This document shows positions 1 to 7,626 of a stretch of DNA of 64,000 bases, piece after piece. The notes beneath the pieces are model-generated. The model did no database searches, was not told the DNA's origin, and saw only the letters and a program-made list of their open reading frames with translations. The translations under genes were made by a program, and so were the position numbers. The stretch spans positions 1 to 64,000 of the forward strand of contig NZ_KB889871.1 of the NCBI RefSeq assembly GCF_000372805.1. The letters run 5' to 3'. Numbering within the stretch: the first letter of the stretch is position 1; each line of letters starts with the position of its first letter. This DNA comes from Marinobacter gelidimuriae. GTDB lineage: Bacteria > Pseudomonadota > Gammaproteobacteria > Pseudomonadales > Oleiphilaceae.

Positions 1-293
1 TGTCCGTGGCGAGATTTACCTTCTTGTTTCGGTCGATGGAACTCGGTGACAGTGGAAAGATTCGCGAACAGATTAAAAACAAAGGTGCCAACGCCGTGAT
101 TCCAAGAAGGTCAAATTCGGTCATCGGTAATGCGGATATGGATGGGTCGTTATATCGCCACCGTCATTTGGTGGAAAATGCGTTTGCACGCTTGACACAT
201 TTTCGTGGGCTGGCGACGCGCTATGACAAATTGAAACGCAACTATCAGAGCGGCGTCGCCATGGTTTGTGGGTTTTTATGGTTGCCGAGGTAA
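1..293 (+). mobile_element. IS5-family transposase, C-terminal fragment
   Basis: The reading frame ending at 293 carries the typical end of an IS5-family DDE transposase: an arginine-rich VIPRR stretch, then HLVENAFARLTHFRGLATRYDK. In this family that segment holds the catalytic glutamate (the E of LVEN) and the K/R residues that follow it. Only about 85 residues look transposase-like. The first codons, from the GTG at 6, do not resemble the family, so the left part has been lost or replaced, or lies outside the window. No terminal inverted repeat could be assigned. A 29-bp palindrome of the GGGACAGA family follows 17 bases after the stop. The fragment cannot encode a working transposase. Confidence 0.8.
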
Positions 294-310
294 TGAAACG
301 TCAACAGACC

Positions 311-339
311 CCAGGGACAGACTTAAAGTCTGTCCCTGG
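311..339. repeat. Palindromic repeat, GGGACAGA family, copy 1
   Basis: A perfect 14-bp inverted repeat (CCAGGGACAGACTT and its complement) surrounds a single central base. Related palindromes occur at 647, 3984, 4023, 42796 and 42843. All have a (G)GGGAC(A/G)GA outer arm and an A/T-rich centre. It lies between the IS5 fragment and the DUF2442 gene. Confidence 0.85.
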
Positions 340-363
340 CAACCGGCAACAAGGATGCATGGC

Positions 364-615
364 ATGACTATTTCGCCTGAAAAAGTCTGGTTTGATGAAG
401 ACAACCTTTGGGTAATGCTGTCGGATGCGCGAACTATCGGTGCACCTTTGGCATGGTTTCCAAGCCTTCTGCACGCGGGCCCAGTGAGCCGGCAAGGTTT
501 TGAATTGAGTGTACATGGCATTCATTGGGACGCGCTGGATGAGGATATCAGCGTAATGGGGCTCTTAGCAGGCTTCGGCGACCAAACCCGCCGCAACAGG
601 AAAAGAGCTGCTTAG
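364..615 (+). CDS. DUF2442 domain protein
   Basis: This 83-residue protein matches the compact DUF2442 fold in its recognisable pattern: a WFDEDNLWVMLSDART start, WFPSLLHAGP in the middle, and a SVHGIHWDALDEDISVMGLLAG end. DUF2442 genes often sit beside a DUF4160 partner in small toxin-antitoxin-like or prophage-associated pairs. No DUF4160 gene is present here; the upstream side is a palindromic repeat and a transposase fragment, so a partner may have been lost. The ATG at 364 is preferred over the in-frame ATG at 355 because the domain starts right after it. Neither start has a good ribosome binding site. The function is unknown. Confidence 0.7.
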   Translation: MTISPEKVWFDEDNLWVMLSDARTIGAPLAWFPSLLHAGPVSRQGFELSVHGIHWDALDEDISVMGLLAGFGDQTRRNRKRAA

Positions 616-646
616 TAGTGCAAGAGGGGCAGATGTGAGCGCGACC

Positions 647-671
647 GGGGACAGATTTGAAATCTGTCCCC
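647..671. repeat. Palindromic repeat, GGGACAGA family, copy 2
   Basis: A 12-bp perfect inverted repeat, GGGGACAGATTT, pairs with its complement around one G. It sits between the converging DUF2442 gene and the S41 peptidase remnant, where it could also act as a hairpin. Confidence 0.85.
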
Positions 672-679
672 ATTGCCCC

Positions 680-1747
680 TTATCCGCCAACGAGCCTAAG
701 CACCCGCTCCAGCATCGGATCTTTCCCTTCTTCACGACCCTTTCGACCAAGATATTGCAGGCGGATATGGGGCGGGATACTGACATCTTCGTACAGCTGG
801 CCATCGTAGGCCCGGTAGATTTCGTTGGATAACGTCAGGTGCCAGCCATTTGGCAGGTGGCGCTCAAGGGTGTCGGAAAGGATTCCTTGGGTGGGCTCGC
901 CAATATCGGCCAGCACCTTCTGCATCACGCTGTCAACAACGCTCAGGTCGGCCGCGGGCCTACCCGTCTTGCCGCTTTGACCCGCCATGGCCCGGATATT
1001 CAGGTAATCGGCGGCGTCATTGAGGTGCCCCCACACCAGTAGCCGGTTGCCGCCATGGCTAACGCCATTCCCGAGGTAGTCCTCGTGGATCACATCGTGC
1101 AGCCATTCTTTCAGATCCCCCAGATAGCTTGCGAGTTCCCGGTCATCGTTGGCATCTTCAAGCTCCTGTGTCAGCCGCTGGTAAAGTGCGGGGTGAGCGC
1201 CGGCATTGTAATGGCCCCAGGGTGTATTCAAACGGATGTGGCCATCCTTCAGCGGCCGCAGCATGGCTGCCATGGTTGCAAACAGGGTTTCTCGTGAGCT
1301 GCACGCGTTAATTTGCGGGTGATAGGTGTGGTACGCTTGGTCCCAGGCCACGCTTTTCAGTTCGAACAAGGCGTACTGCTCGTCGAACGTTCTCCAAAAG
1401 ATTTTGAAGTTGTATTCCGGATCCTTCGAGGCATGGTTCCGGGTTGCAGTGGCATTCGCCGGTAATGCTTTGAGGCGCCGAAAGCCGATGCGCGCCACGC
1501 CGCTAACACGATGGGCACTGAACGCCCGCTCAGTTGCGGATACTACCAGATCTTCGTAATAATGATTGAGCTCTGCGATGGCGCCTGTATAAAGCTTCCG
1601 GCAACTGATGGTGGTTTCTTCAAACAGGGTGTATTGGTCGCTCTCTATCAGCAGTATTTTGCCGTAACCCTGAGAACGCCAGGCACCCTGGAGGTCTCTG
1701 AAAACAGGGGCCGCAGGGGAGTGGTCACGTTTTCGGCCAGTCTTCAT
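680..1747 (-). pseudogene. S41-family peptidase with the catalytic core deleted in frame
   Basis: The frame is open, but the protein looks like two ends of an S41 (tail-specific protease / tricorn-type) peptidase joined together. The N-terminal part has the FWRTFDEQYALFELKSV and MLRPLKDGHIRL pattern of the tricorn C1 region. The C-terminal part has GEPTQGILSDTLERHLPNGW followed by LSNEIYRAYDGQLYED and IPP, the usual end of these enzymes. The segment that should lie between LADI and GEPTQG, which carries the glycine-rich strand and the catalytic Ser in a SAAE-like motif, is missing. The junction is near 895-905. The product should therefore be inactive as a peptidase. The start is uncertain: ATG 1747 is used, but the frame is open to 1852. 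It diverges from the haem-binding gene at 1989. Confidence 0.75.
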
Positions 1748-1912
1748 AGAAAACTCCAGGTCCGTTTGTGCGACGCATGACGGGTCTCCCTCATTAAGAT
1801 AGGATTTAATCCTACTCCATCCTGCGGAGATAATGACGGCTGCGGCGACCAAATTTAGTTCACCACTACACGCTAGGCCGCTCGCTCCAGCAGTCGGGAT
1901 TCAGGTCCCGAC

Positions 1913-1926
1913 ATGACCTATGTCAT
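1913..1926. promoter_or_regulatory. 14-bp palindrome ATGAC-N4-GTCAT, candidate CRP/FNR-family operator
   Basis: The perfect inverted repeat ATGAC CTAT GTCAT lies 62 bases upstream of the ATG at 1989. Regulators of the CRP/FNR superfamily bind dyads of the general form TGAN6-8TCA, so this spacing fits, but the exact regulator cannot be named. It lies between divergent genes and could serve either one. Confidence 0.4.
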
Positions 1927-1988
1927 ATTATTCCGCCGGTTTGAGGCTACACTGAAAGTTCGCCACACCCTCTGATTCAGAAGCACAT

Positions 1989-3389
1989 ATGGCACGTCAA
2001 GACAAGACTGGCATCCCTTGGCTGGCACTAGGGCTACCCATAGCGCTCGGGCTCGCCTGGGTCACCCAGGGTAGCGGGGTGATTGAGGACGACCCGGAGC
2101 GCAATATCGCAATCCCCGATGAGCTGACCATGCCGTTGCAGGTTCAGGCTGCCTATAGCGACTCACACATCTTTTTCCGCTACCGCTGGCCCTCCGAACG
2201 CCCGCATATCCTCCATGACGTGCTGGTCTACGAGAATGGCGACTGGGTGAAAAAAGGCAGCGCAGTGCCCGGCTCCAACCCGGACGGCCTCCACGAAGAT
2301 CGCGTCGCGATGATGCTCGATGACGGCAGTGTGCCAGACTTCGCCCGCTACGGTGGCTACATGACCATCGGGGCTGGGGCCGCTGGCTTCACTGACGAGG
2401 CCCCGGAAGAGGTTACCAAGTCGATGCCCGGCACTCGCATCGACCTTGGTGACTGGGCCAGCCGCCAGGCGCCGGAGACTCTCCAGGCCCAGCGCGAAGC
2501 CGGCTACTTTCTCGACCTCTGGCACTGGCGCGGCCATCGCTCCAACCCGCTGAACCTTTCCGATGACCAGTGGGTCGGCGCGGAACGCTCCGGTGACGCG
2601 GGACGCAGCCCCTACACGACCAACTGGGATGGCGATGCCGGCCAACCGCTGTGGATGCTCGATCCGGAAGTAGCCGGCCAGGCCGCCCTGCGCTGGGAGG
2701 ACATCGAGGCCGGCCGGGTAGACTTCGACAGTCCCTACTTCCTGGCGGAGGACACCGCGATCGACTTCGATCCCAACCACGACTGGCAGAACGGAGATGT
2801 CATCCCACGCCGGCTCGTTCGACAGACAGAAGGCTCCCGGGGCGACATCACCGTGCTAGGTGAGGGGCGCTGGAACGATGGCTACTGGGATGTGACCCTC
2901 TCCCGCCGCCTGGATACCGGCAATCCACTGGACGACAAGATCCTACGCGACCAGGGGCTTTATGCGGCGGCCTTCTCGGTACACCGAAACGCTACCGGGG
3001 GACGCTGGCACCTCGTCTCGCTACCCGTCTCGTTGGGCCTGGGGCGTGATGCCGATCTTACGGCTATTCCGTTCCAGGGCAGGACGCCAGACTGGGCGGA
3101 TGACTGGAAGGAGGTGACCCTTTTCTACCCCGGGCAGGTAAACTGGCCATTGTTGGTCAGCCGCGCCCACGCGGGCGCACCTGACATCGCCGAGGGTACC
3201 CCGGTTCGCGCCCGGCACAGCGAACGTCAGCTGGCGATCTACGGCGTAGAGATGGAGTTTAACGACGCCATCATCCGCCAGTGGATCCTGACCCTGATCG
3301 CCGGACTGATCGCCATGTTCGGCGTGATGGTCGGGTTGCTCCCAGCCTTCCGCAACACCTCCAACAACCGCAAAGGAGAACCATCATGA
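1989..3389 (+). CDS. Ethylbenzene-dehydrogenase-related haem-binding protein
   Basis: This 466-residue protein has an N-terminal hydrophobic segment (residues about 8-28) that works as a signal or anchor, a long periplasmic domain, and a C-terminal membrane helix (about 432-455). The periplasmic part resembles the haem b-binding domain shared by ethylbenzene/DMSO-reductase gamma subunits and cytochrome c-552-type proteins. Features include repeated aromatic beta-strand blocks such as YFLDLWHWRGHRSNP and GRWNDGYWDVTLSR. The likely role is periplasmic electron transfer; the partner is unknown. The following DUF2231 membrane protein overlaps its stop codon by ATGA, so the two form an operon. A 14-bp palindrome upstream suggests CRP/FNR-type control. 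The family call is fairly secure and the role is inferred. Confidence 0.65.
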   Translation: MARQDKTGIPWLALGLPIALGLAWVTQGSGVIEDDPERNIAIPDELTMPLQVQAAYSDSHIFFRYRWPSERPHILHDVLVYENGDWVKKGSAVPGSNPDGLHEDRVAMMLDDGSVPDFARYGGYMTIGAGAAGFTDEAPEEVTKSMPGTRIDLGDWASRQAPETLQAQREAGYFLDLWHWRGHRSNPLNLSDDQWVGAERSGDAGRSPYTTNWDGDAGQPLWMLDPEVAGQAALRWEDIEAGRVDFDSPYFLAEDTAIDFDPNHDWQNGDVIPRRLVRQTEGSRGDITVLGEGRWNDGYWDVTLSRRLDTGNPLDDKILRDQGLYAAAFSVHRNATGGRWHLVSLPVSLGLGRDADLTAIPFQGRTPDWADDWKEVTLFYPGQVNWPLLVSRAHAGAPDIAEGTPVRARHSERQLAIYGVEMEFNDAIIRQWILTLIAGLIAMFGVMVGLLPAFRNTSNNRKGEPS

Positions 3390-3937
3390 GCGGCTTGCAC
3401 CATATGCTTGTTCACTTCCCCCTGGGCTTCTGGGCACTCGCCACTCTGATGGTCCTGATCGGCGCCCTGCTGCCCGGCCGGATGGCCGAACTCAGCCGCG
3501 CTGCCCTGTTGCCGGTGCTGGTACTGAGCCTGCTGGCCGCCCTGGTTGCCATCGCCAGCGGCCTCCTGGTCTGGCCCATCGAAGCCAGCACCTCCAGCCC
3601 CTTGGCTCGCAACCACATTCTCACGGCGCTCTGGTCACTGGGTGTCTTCACCATGTTGACCGTGCTCGTCTGGCGGGCGGGCAGCGCGGCCTTTGACGGC
3701 GCCAGGCGCTGGGTACTGCTGCTGCTGGCGTTGATCGGCATCTCAATCTTTGCCACGACCGGCACCATCGGTGGCCACTTGGTGGGGGCAACGACCCAGT
3801 TCTCCGAACTGCTGAAACTGTTCGGCTGGGACGTCTACCACACCTTCTTCGTGCCGACCTGGGTAATCGCCGTGATGGTGCTCATCGGAATCGTCTGTGC
3901 CGTTTTGGGCCTCAAGGGGCGACGGGCAGCCCTCTGA
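3386..3937 (+). CDS. DUF2231-type integral membrane protein
   Basis: The 183-residue product begins MSGLHHMLVHFPLGFW, the hallmark start of DUF2231-like proteins, where the two or three histidines are thought to be haem or metal ligands. Four hydrophobic helices are visible (about 12-30, 42-64, 82-100, 110-130), plus a last one near 155-178. The ATG at 3386 follows AAAGGAG at good spacing and overlaps the stop of the upstream haem-binding gene, so the pair is translationally coupled. By context it could be the membrane electron-transfer partner of that periplasmic protein. No motif proves a substrate. Two palindromic repeats follow the stop. Confidence 0.65.
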   Translation: MSGLHHMLVHFPLGFWALATLMVLIGALLPGRMAELSRAALLPVLVLSLLAALVAIASGLLVWPIEASTSSPLARNHILTALWSLGVFTMLTVLVWRAGSAAFDGARRWVLLLLALIGISIFATTGTIGGHLVGATTQFSELLKLFGWDVYHTFFVPTWVIAVMVLIGIVCAVLGLKGRRAAL

Positions 3938-3983
3938 TCCAACTCGAAGCACTCGAAGCGTGAACAGGCGCTTGTAGCGATAA

Positions 3984-4008
3984 GGGGACAGATTTGAAAT
4001 CTGTCCCC
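3984..4008. repeat. Palindromic repeat, GGGACAGA family, copy 3
   Basis: A perfect 12-bp inverted repeat (GGGGACAGATTT) surrounds a central G and is identical in core to the copy at 647. It stands 15 bases from copy 4, between the DUF2231 gene and the metB-like remnant. Confidence 0.88.
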
Positions 4009-4022
4009 CAGGAAAATCTAGA

Positions 4023-4047
4023 GGGGACGGATTTGAAATCCGTCCCC
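4023..4047. repeat. Palindromic repeat, GGGACGGA variant, copy 4
   Basis: A perfect 12-bp inverted repeat, GGGGACGGATTT, surrounds a central G. Relative to copy 3 both arms carry the same compensated change (A to G, with C in the other arm), so pairing is preserved. Confidence 0.88.
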
Positions 4048-4060
4048 GGGAGTGCCTCAG

Positions 4061-4415
4061 CTAGTCCGCTAAACTATCCAGCGCCTGCTCCAGATCCGCA
4101 ATCAAATCCCCCGCATCTTCAAGCCCCACTGACAATCGCAGTAGGCCATCGCTGATTCCCCTTTGTGCCCGGTCTTCGGGTGTCAGGCGGTAGTGGCTGG
4201 TGGCGATTGGCTGGCTGACGAGGCTTTCGACGCCGCCCAGGCTGCGGCTAGCAGGAAGACTTGCAGGTGGTCTTCGACACATTCTGCGGCTTTGCCGCCG
4301 CCGACTACATCAATGCTGAGCATGCCGCCGAAGCCGTGCATTTGTTGTTTGGCGAGTTCTGCGCTGGCCATGAAGGCGCCGGCGGTTAAGTCGCTGTGGC
4401 CGAAGATACTCGCTG
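4061..4415 (-). pseudogene. Cystathionine gamma-synthase/lyase-like remnant (metB family)
   Basis: Two minus-strand frames together spell the C-terminal half of a PLP-dependent trans-sulfuration enzyme. One frame reads GHSDLTAGAFMASAELAKQQ then MHGFGGMLSIDVVGGG. The other reads SLGGVESLVSQP then GISDGLLRLSVGLED. A one-base frameshift near 4241-4247 separates them. About 90 residues usually found between the GHSD and MHGFGG blocks are missing in frame, with a junction near 4345-4365 and a shared ELA sequence. The N-terminal half is gone: near 4405-4415 the sequence switches to an IS21-family istA frame. The gene is dead. Confidence 0.8.
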
Positions 4416-4531
4416 ACCGTGGGGCGGCTGACGCCGCAGGCCGCTGCAATCTGTCGGTTGCTCAGCCCTCGCTCCCATTTGAGGCGGAGGACTTCTTTGA
4501 TCTTACGCATGGATAACCTCTTCGCAGGCAT
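4412..4531 (-). mobile_element. IS21-family istA transposase, 5' fragment
   Basis: The frame begins MPAKRLSMRKIKEVLRLKWE and continues with a helix-turn-helix, LSNRQIAAACGVSRPTVSEY, which is the standard N-terminus of IS21-family IstA. After SEYL it runs into metB-like sequence. Only about 40 residues remain and no istB is present. The terminal repeats of the same element lie just upstream at 4614-4716, so the fragment is the left end of an IS21 copy whose body was removed by a deletion extending into metB. Confidence 0.8.
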
Positions 4532-4613
4532 CTGGTCTTCTCCGGATGAAAAGACTCAGAGTACCGTTAAGTTATCCCGCGCCGGACGGTTTCGATGGGG
4601 TGAGTCAGGCAGC

Positions 4614-4716
4614 CTGCCGGGGTGGCAGCTTTGCCGTGGAATCAGTGGCAGCTTTCGCGTGGAATCAGTGGCAGGCTTCGTCTGGAATCAGTGGCAACCT
4701 TGGTCTGGAATACGCA
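4614..4716. mobile_element. IS21-family terminal region with 23-bp iterated repeats
   Basis: The core TGGAATCAGTGGCA recurs at 4637, 4660 and 4683, with a partial copy TGGAATACGCA at 4706 and a degenerate one at 4614. The spacing is exactly 23 bp. Iterated transposase-binding repeats at the ends are typical of IS21-family elements. Their position directly upstream of the istA fragment fits the left end of that element; the outer boundary is probably close to 4716-4720. Confidence 0.75.
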
Positions 4717-5089
4717 CATCACCTTTATTATTGCTCAAGAAGCGAATACACATTACGACCGGCCTACTAGATTCGCGTTGAGCCTTGTCTGGCAATCTCG
4801 TCTCGGATTTACGGTTAAGCGCTCAAATTAGGGTGCCAGAACCCTATCGGGGCAGCAAGTTTGCCTCAAAGTCCGCCATTTAACAGTTCAAAACGGTAAA
4901 ATTATTTATCGCGTGATAAGCATCTGGCAAATCGGATAACTTAGGGAACTCGGGCTTAGAAGGTTGGCGTTCCAAGAGTTATATCTATCTCACGATTTAC
5001 GGTCGGTGTTATTTTTATGGCGAGAGCGCTTCAGCGTCCTCAGGTTTTCTATACTGATCTCGATGGCTATATGGAGAAGGAGTAGTGTG
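4717..5089. other. Non-coding stretch between the IS21 end and the antitoxin gene
   Basis: I see no supported gene here. The stretch is A/T-rich in its second half and must hold the promoter of the antitoxin-like gene at 5090. The nearest clear signal is the GGAGAAGGAG ribosome binding site just before that gene. Confidence 0.5.
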
Positions 5090-5425
5090 ATGTCAGGAAG
5101 CACTGTGAACCCGTCTGAGGTGCTGGCTAAAGCAATTTCGCGGGCGGCGGTTGTCTTAGACATCAACGAAAATCAGCTTGCGGCCATTTTAGGCGTTGAT
5201 ATAGCTTTTTTAGCCGTTGCAATTGAACCTGCGAGCTGCACAGGACTTCGGGCCCTGCAATTAATCCGAATCTACCAGCGTTTATCTGCCATCACTGGAA
5301 ACGACAACGCTGCGATGTCGCAGTGGATGACGACAACCAATAGGCGATTCGACTGCAGCCCAAGAGAACTAATGCAGACTGCAGAGGGACTGGATGAGGT
5401 GACATCTTATTTAGACTCGCTATGA
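5090..5425 (+). CDS. Xre/MbcA/ParS-type antitoxin-like protein
   Basis: The 111-residue protein fits the MbcA/ParS/Xre (DUF2384) antitoxin layout. An N-terminal helical DNA-binding part (about residues 8-45, ENQLAAILGVDIAFLAVA) is followed by the toxin-binding C-terminus, QWMTTTNRRFDCSPRELMQTAEGL then VTSYLDSL. The ATG at 5090 is chosen because GGAGAAGGAG precedes it and the domain starts shortly after. The N-terminal half is slightly shorter than in Xre-type relatives. These antitoxins normally pair with a downstream RES-domain toxin, but no RES gene follows; next come a hairpin and a decayed resolvase. It is either an orphan antitoxin or serves a distant toxin. Confidence 0.65.
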   Translation: MSGSTVNPSEVLAKAISRAAVVLDINENQLAAILGVDIAFLAVAIEPASCTGLRALQLIRIYQRLSAITGNDNAAMSQWMTTTNRRFDCSPRELMQTAEGLDEVTSYLDSL

Positions 5426-5431
5426 TACGGC

Positions 5432-5457
5432 ATCGGATAGGGAGTCCCCCATCCGAT
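5432..5457 (+). terminator. Hairpin after the antitoxin gene
   Basis: ATCGGAT pairs with ATCCGAT, and an inner GGG can pair with CCC. It starts 7 bases after the antitoxin stop. No T-run follows, so intrinsic termination is doubtful. Confidence 0.35.
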
Positions 5458-5691
5458 AAACACTTGCACAAAAGTTCCAGGTTTTTTCTACTCCCGCAAC
5501 AATATGTAATATTCTAAGTGGCCAATGGAAATTAGTACGGTAAGTGGCAAAACCGGCTTGTTATTTTCCCGGCGTCCATAAAACGGTCGTTTTCTGGACG
5601 TCCGCTTCATAGCCTCAAAAACACCGATTTTCCTATTTTTTTGCGTCCAAGAATCACGTACAAAAAACTATGACCAGAAAAGGCTCGTTTG

Positions 5692-6148
5692 ATGATCATA
5701 GGATATGCGCGTGTCAGTACCCAAGGCAAAAATCCGGATTTCCAATTCGATGCTCTGGAGGAAGCCCGGTGCAATCAGATGTTTCAAGAAAAGTTTACCC
5801 GCAAGCTCTGGAAGCGACCTGAGCTGTTGCAGTGCTTGATCACTCTTCGAAAGGGCGACATTCTCCGTTCTGGTGGTCTGGAAACTGGACCGGCTGGCCC
5901 GCTCACTGAAAGGTTTGGTTGAAATAGTCTGGGATCTTAATGAGTGATAGATTGACTAAAAGTCACTAGCGGAATCCATCGACCCCACCAGTTCCGGTGG
6001 CCGCTTGGGGTTCCATATCTTCGGTGCCCTGGCTGAGCTTTAACACGACTTGATTCGAGAGCGGACCATAATAATCGAACTGCAGGCCGCCCGAGGGCGA
6101 AAAAATGGCCAGGATCAGGTTGATTTAAGGGTCGGTACCTAACTCGCA
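5692..6148 (+). pseudogene. Serine resolvase/invertase, decayed
   Basis: The first frame opens with IIGYARVSTQGKNPDFQFDAL, the catalytic N-terminus of a Tn3-type resolvase whose active serine is the S of RVST. After RKGDI it shifts frame, and VLVVWKLDRLARSLKGLVE is found in the next frame up to about 5940. Still further, with one in-frame stop, come SLAESIDPTSSGGRLGFHI, FGALAEL and LIRERT, ending with an AARGRKNG stretch. Order and spacing match a whole resolvase, so this is one gene broken by an indel near 5852-5860, a second frame change near 5945-5965 and a nonsense codon. The C-terminal helix-turn-helix is not recognisable. Confidence 0.8.
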
Positions 6149-6539
6149 CTTTCAGTCCGTCGCCACTAAGCCGGCACCATTGACACTCCGACCACGGTAA
6201 GTGTTTTGCTTGAGGCTTAGGAGGTAAAAGCCGACCCGGCTCATGTTAGGAAGGCAAGCGCCCGACTGGCACAAAGACATAGGGCCAGAAGGACCCGCCC
6301 GAACACAACGCATTTATTGCTATCATGCACAGGGATTGGAAAGCGCAGAGAAACCACCCCGCCACCGTATAAAGCCTTTATTAGCCGGCACGGCCAAGCT
6401 TTACACACACGCAAACGGTGTTGTTGAGTTTCTAGGCGCACTTTACGAGAGCGCTGTGTCTCTAATGGCCCACTGAACAAACGGATCGCACAACAAGTTC
6501 GATAAGCTGCATGTCTGCAAAAAGAAAGGGAGCAAACTT
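6149..6539. other. Non-coding stretch between resolvase remnant and zinc-ribbon gene
   Basis: I see no convincing gene here. A 77-residue frame at 6243-6476 has no recognisable motif and no ribosome binding site, so I treat it as chance. The last 20 bases include GGGAG, placed to serve the TTG start at 6540. Confidence 0.45.
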
Positions 6540-7550
6540 TTGGCACTGATTAAATGCGGTGAATGTCAGGGCTCGGTAAGCACCACGGCGAAAACCTGCC
6601 CCCATTGCGGAGCGAAAAAACGCTATTACAAGCGCCGGCCCGGCAGCGGCCTAAGAATCCTGAAGTTCATAGGTGGCTTTTTTGTTTTGCTCATCGTACT
6701 CACTGCTCTTGGCGTGATCGGTCCCGATGCGGAGAACCGGAAACAAAACGGAAATGCTGCGACGGGTGATAATGTTGAGCAATCAGATAAGCCCGTAACC
6801 CGCTTCGAATACAGGGGGGATCAATCTATTCCCGTTTCGCTGGCCTGCCGAGCATCAGTAGCAAATGGGCTCAATAGCCCGCTGGAAGCCGTGAAGGTGA
6901 TCAATAGTGGTGATCCAGCCGTGGTCGAAATTGATCTAGGAGAAAGAGGCCTCCACCGGAAAAGCTGCAAACTGGAAGGCAACAAAGTGCTCTGGAAATC
7001 ACCAGATGCCGAAACCACAAGCTGGACCAGCGCCAGCGAAAGCGTTTCATTTACGTATTACCGAAACGAAGTGGAGCTTCTATCAAGGGCTTACCTGCCG
7101 GAAACTGGGACAGAAAAAATCACGATTTACACGATAAGCAGCCTGCAAAGACCTGCGATCATTGCTAACGATGATCAGCTTTCTGATACTAAGGTGCAGG
7201 CAACTACAACGGTAGAAGCCGGCAAAATTTCCGATGGCCAGATCTGCAAAGCCGCAGTAGCCACAATGTTCTTTCAGTCACCATCAATCATCTCTGTGGA
7301 CAAGGCATCTGAGCCTTTCGAATTGAGTTATGTCCGGAGCGTGGACAACTCAACCTGGCGGTATCGGTGTAAGGTTGATGGTAACGAAATAATTTGGGCC
7401 GGTTGGGTCGATGGCAAATGGGGGCGTTGGCGTAACGGCCAATACGATGCGGAGATCACCTATACGAAAAATGGGACCAAGATTCAGATCTCTGAGCAAT
7501 ATCCTGGCAGCGAGGCGTCCTTAAAGTCTTACGACGCATCATCACTCTGA
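6540..7550 (+). CDS. Zinc-ribbon membrane protein with a duplicated C-terminal domain, function unknown
   Basis: The 336-residue product starts (TTG, after GGGAG) with a four-cysteine zinc ribbon: CGEC at 6-9 and CPHC at 20-23. A basic linker and one membrane helix (about 40-60) follow. The rest contains two copies of the same domain of about 85 residues. The first starts near C103 (CRASVANGLNSP) and the second near C236 (CKAAVATMFFQSP). Each holds a second cysteine (KSCKLEGNKVLWKS and RYRCKVDGNEIIWAG) and ends in a Y-rich strand. Each copy probably forms one disulfide outside the membrane. I do not recognise a function. Location between resolvase genes suggests mobile cargo. An imperfect hairpin follows at 7559-7588. 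Confidence 0.6.
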   Translation: MALIKCGECQGSVSTTAKTCPHCGAKKRYYKRRPGSGLRILKFIGGFFVLLIVLTALGVIGPDAENRKQNGNAATGDNVEQSDKPVTRFEYRGDQSIPVSLACRASVANGLNSPLEAVKVINSGDPAVVEIDLGERGLHRKSCKLEGNKVLWKSPDAETTSWTSASESVSFTYYRNEVELLSRAYLPETGTEKITIYTISSLQRPAIIANDDQLSDTKVQATTTVEAGKISDGQICKAAVATMFFQSPSIISVDKASEPFELSYVRSVDNSTWRYRCKVDGNEIIWAGWVDGKWGRWRNGQYDAEITYTKNGTKIQISEQYPGSEASLKSYDASSL

Positions 7551-7626
7551 AAAAATCTGAGAACGCCTCAACTGCAGCAGGCGCTCTCATCTTGGGGGGG
7601 CTGTAAGACACAAATAATGTCCGGGG

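Noticed and set aside
2163..2780. A 205-residue open frame on the minus strand
   Set aside because: It is the antisense shadow of the haem-binding protein gene; it has low-complexity composition and no ribosome binding site.
4614..4716. CRISPR-like array because of 23-bp periodicity
   Set aside because: The repeats are directly tandem, without spacers, and match the terminal repeats of IS21-family elements beside an istA fragment.
6243..6476. A 77-residue frame after the resolvase remnant
   Set aside because: No motif or start signal; more likely decayed mobile-element DNA.
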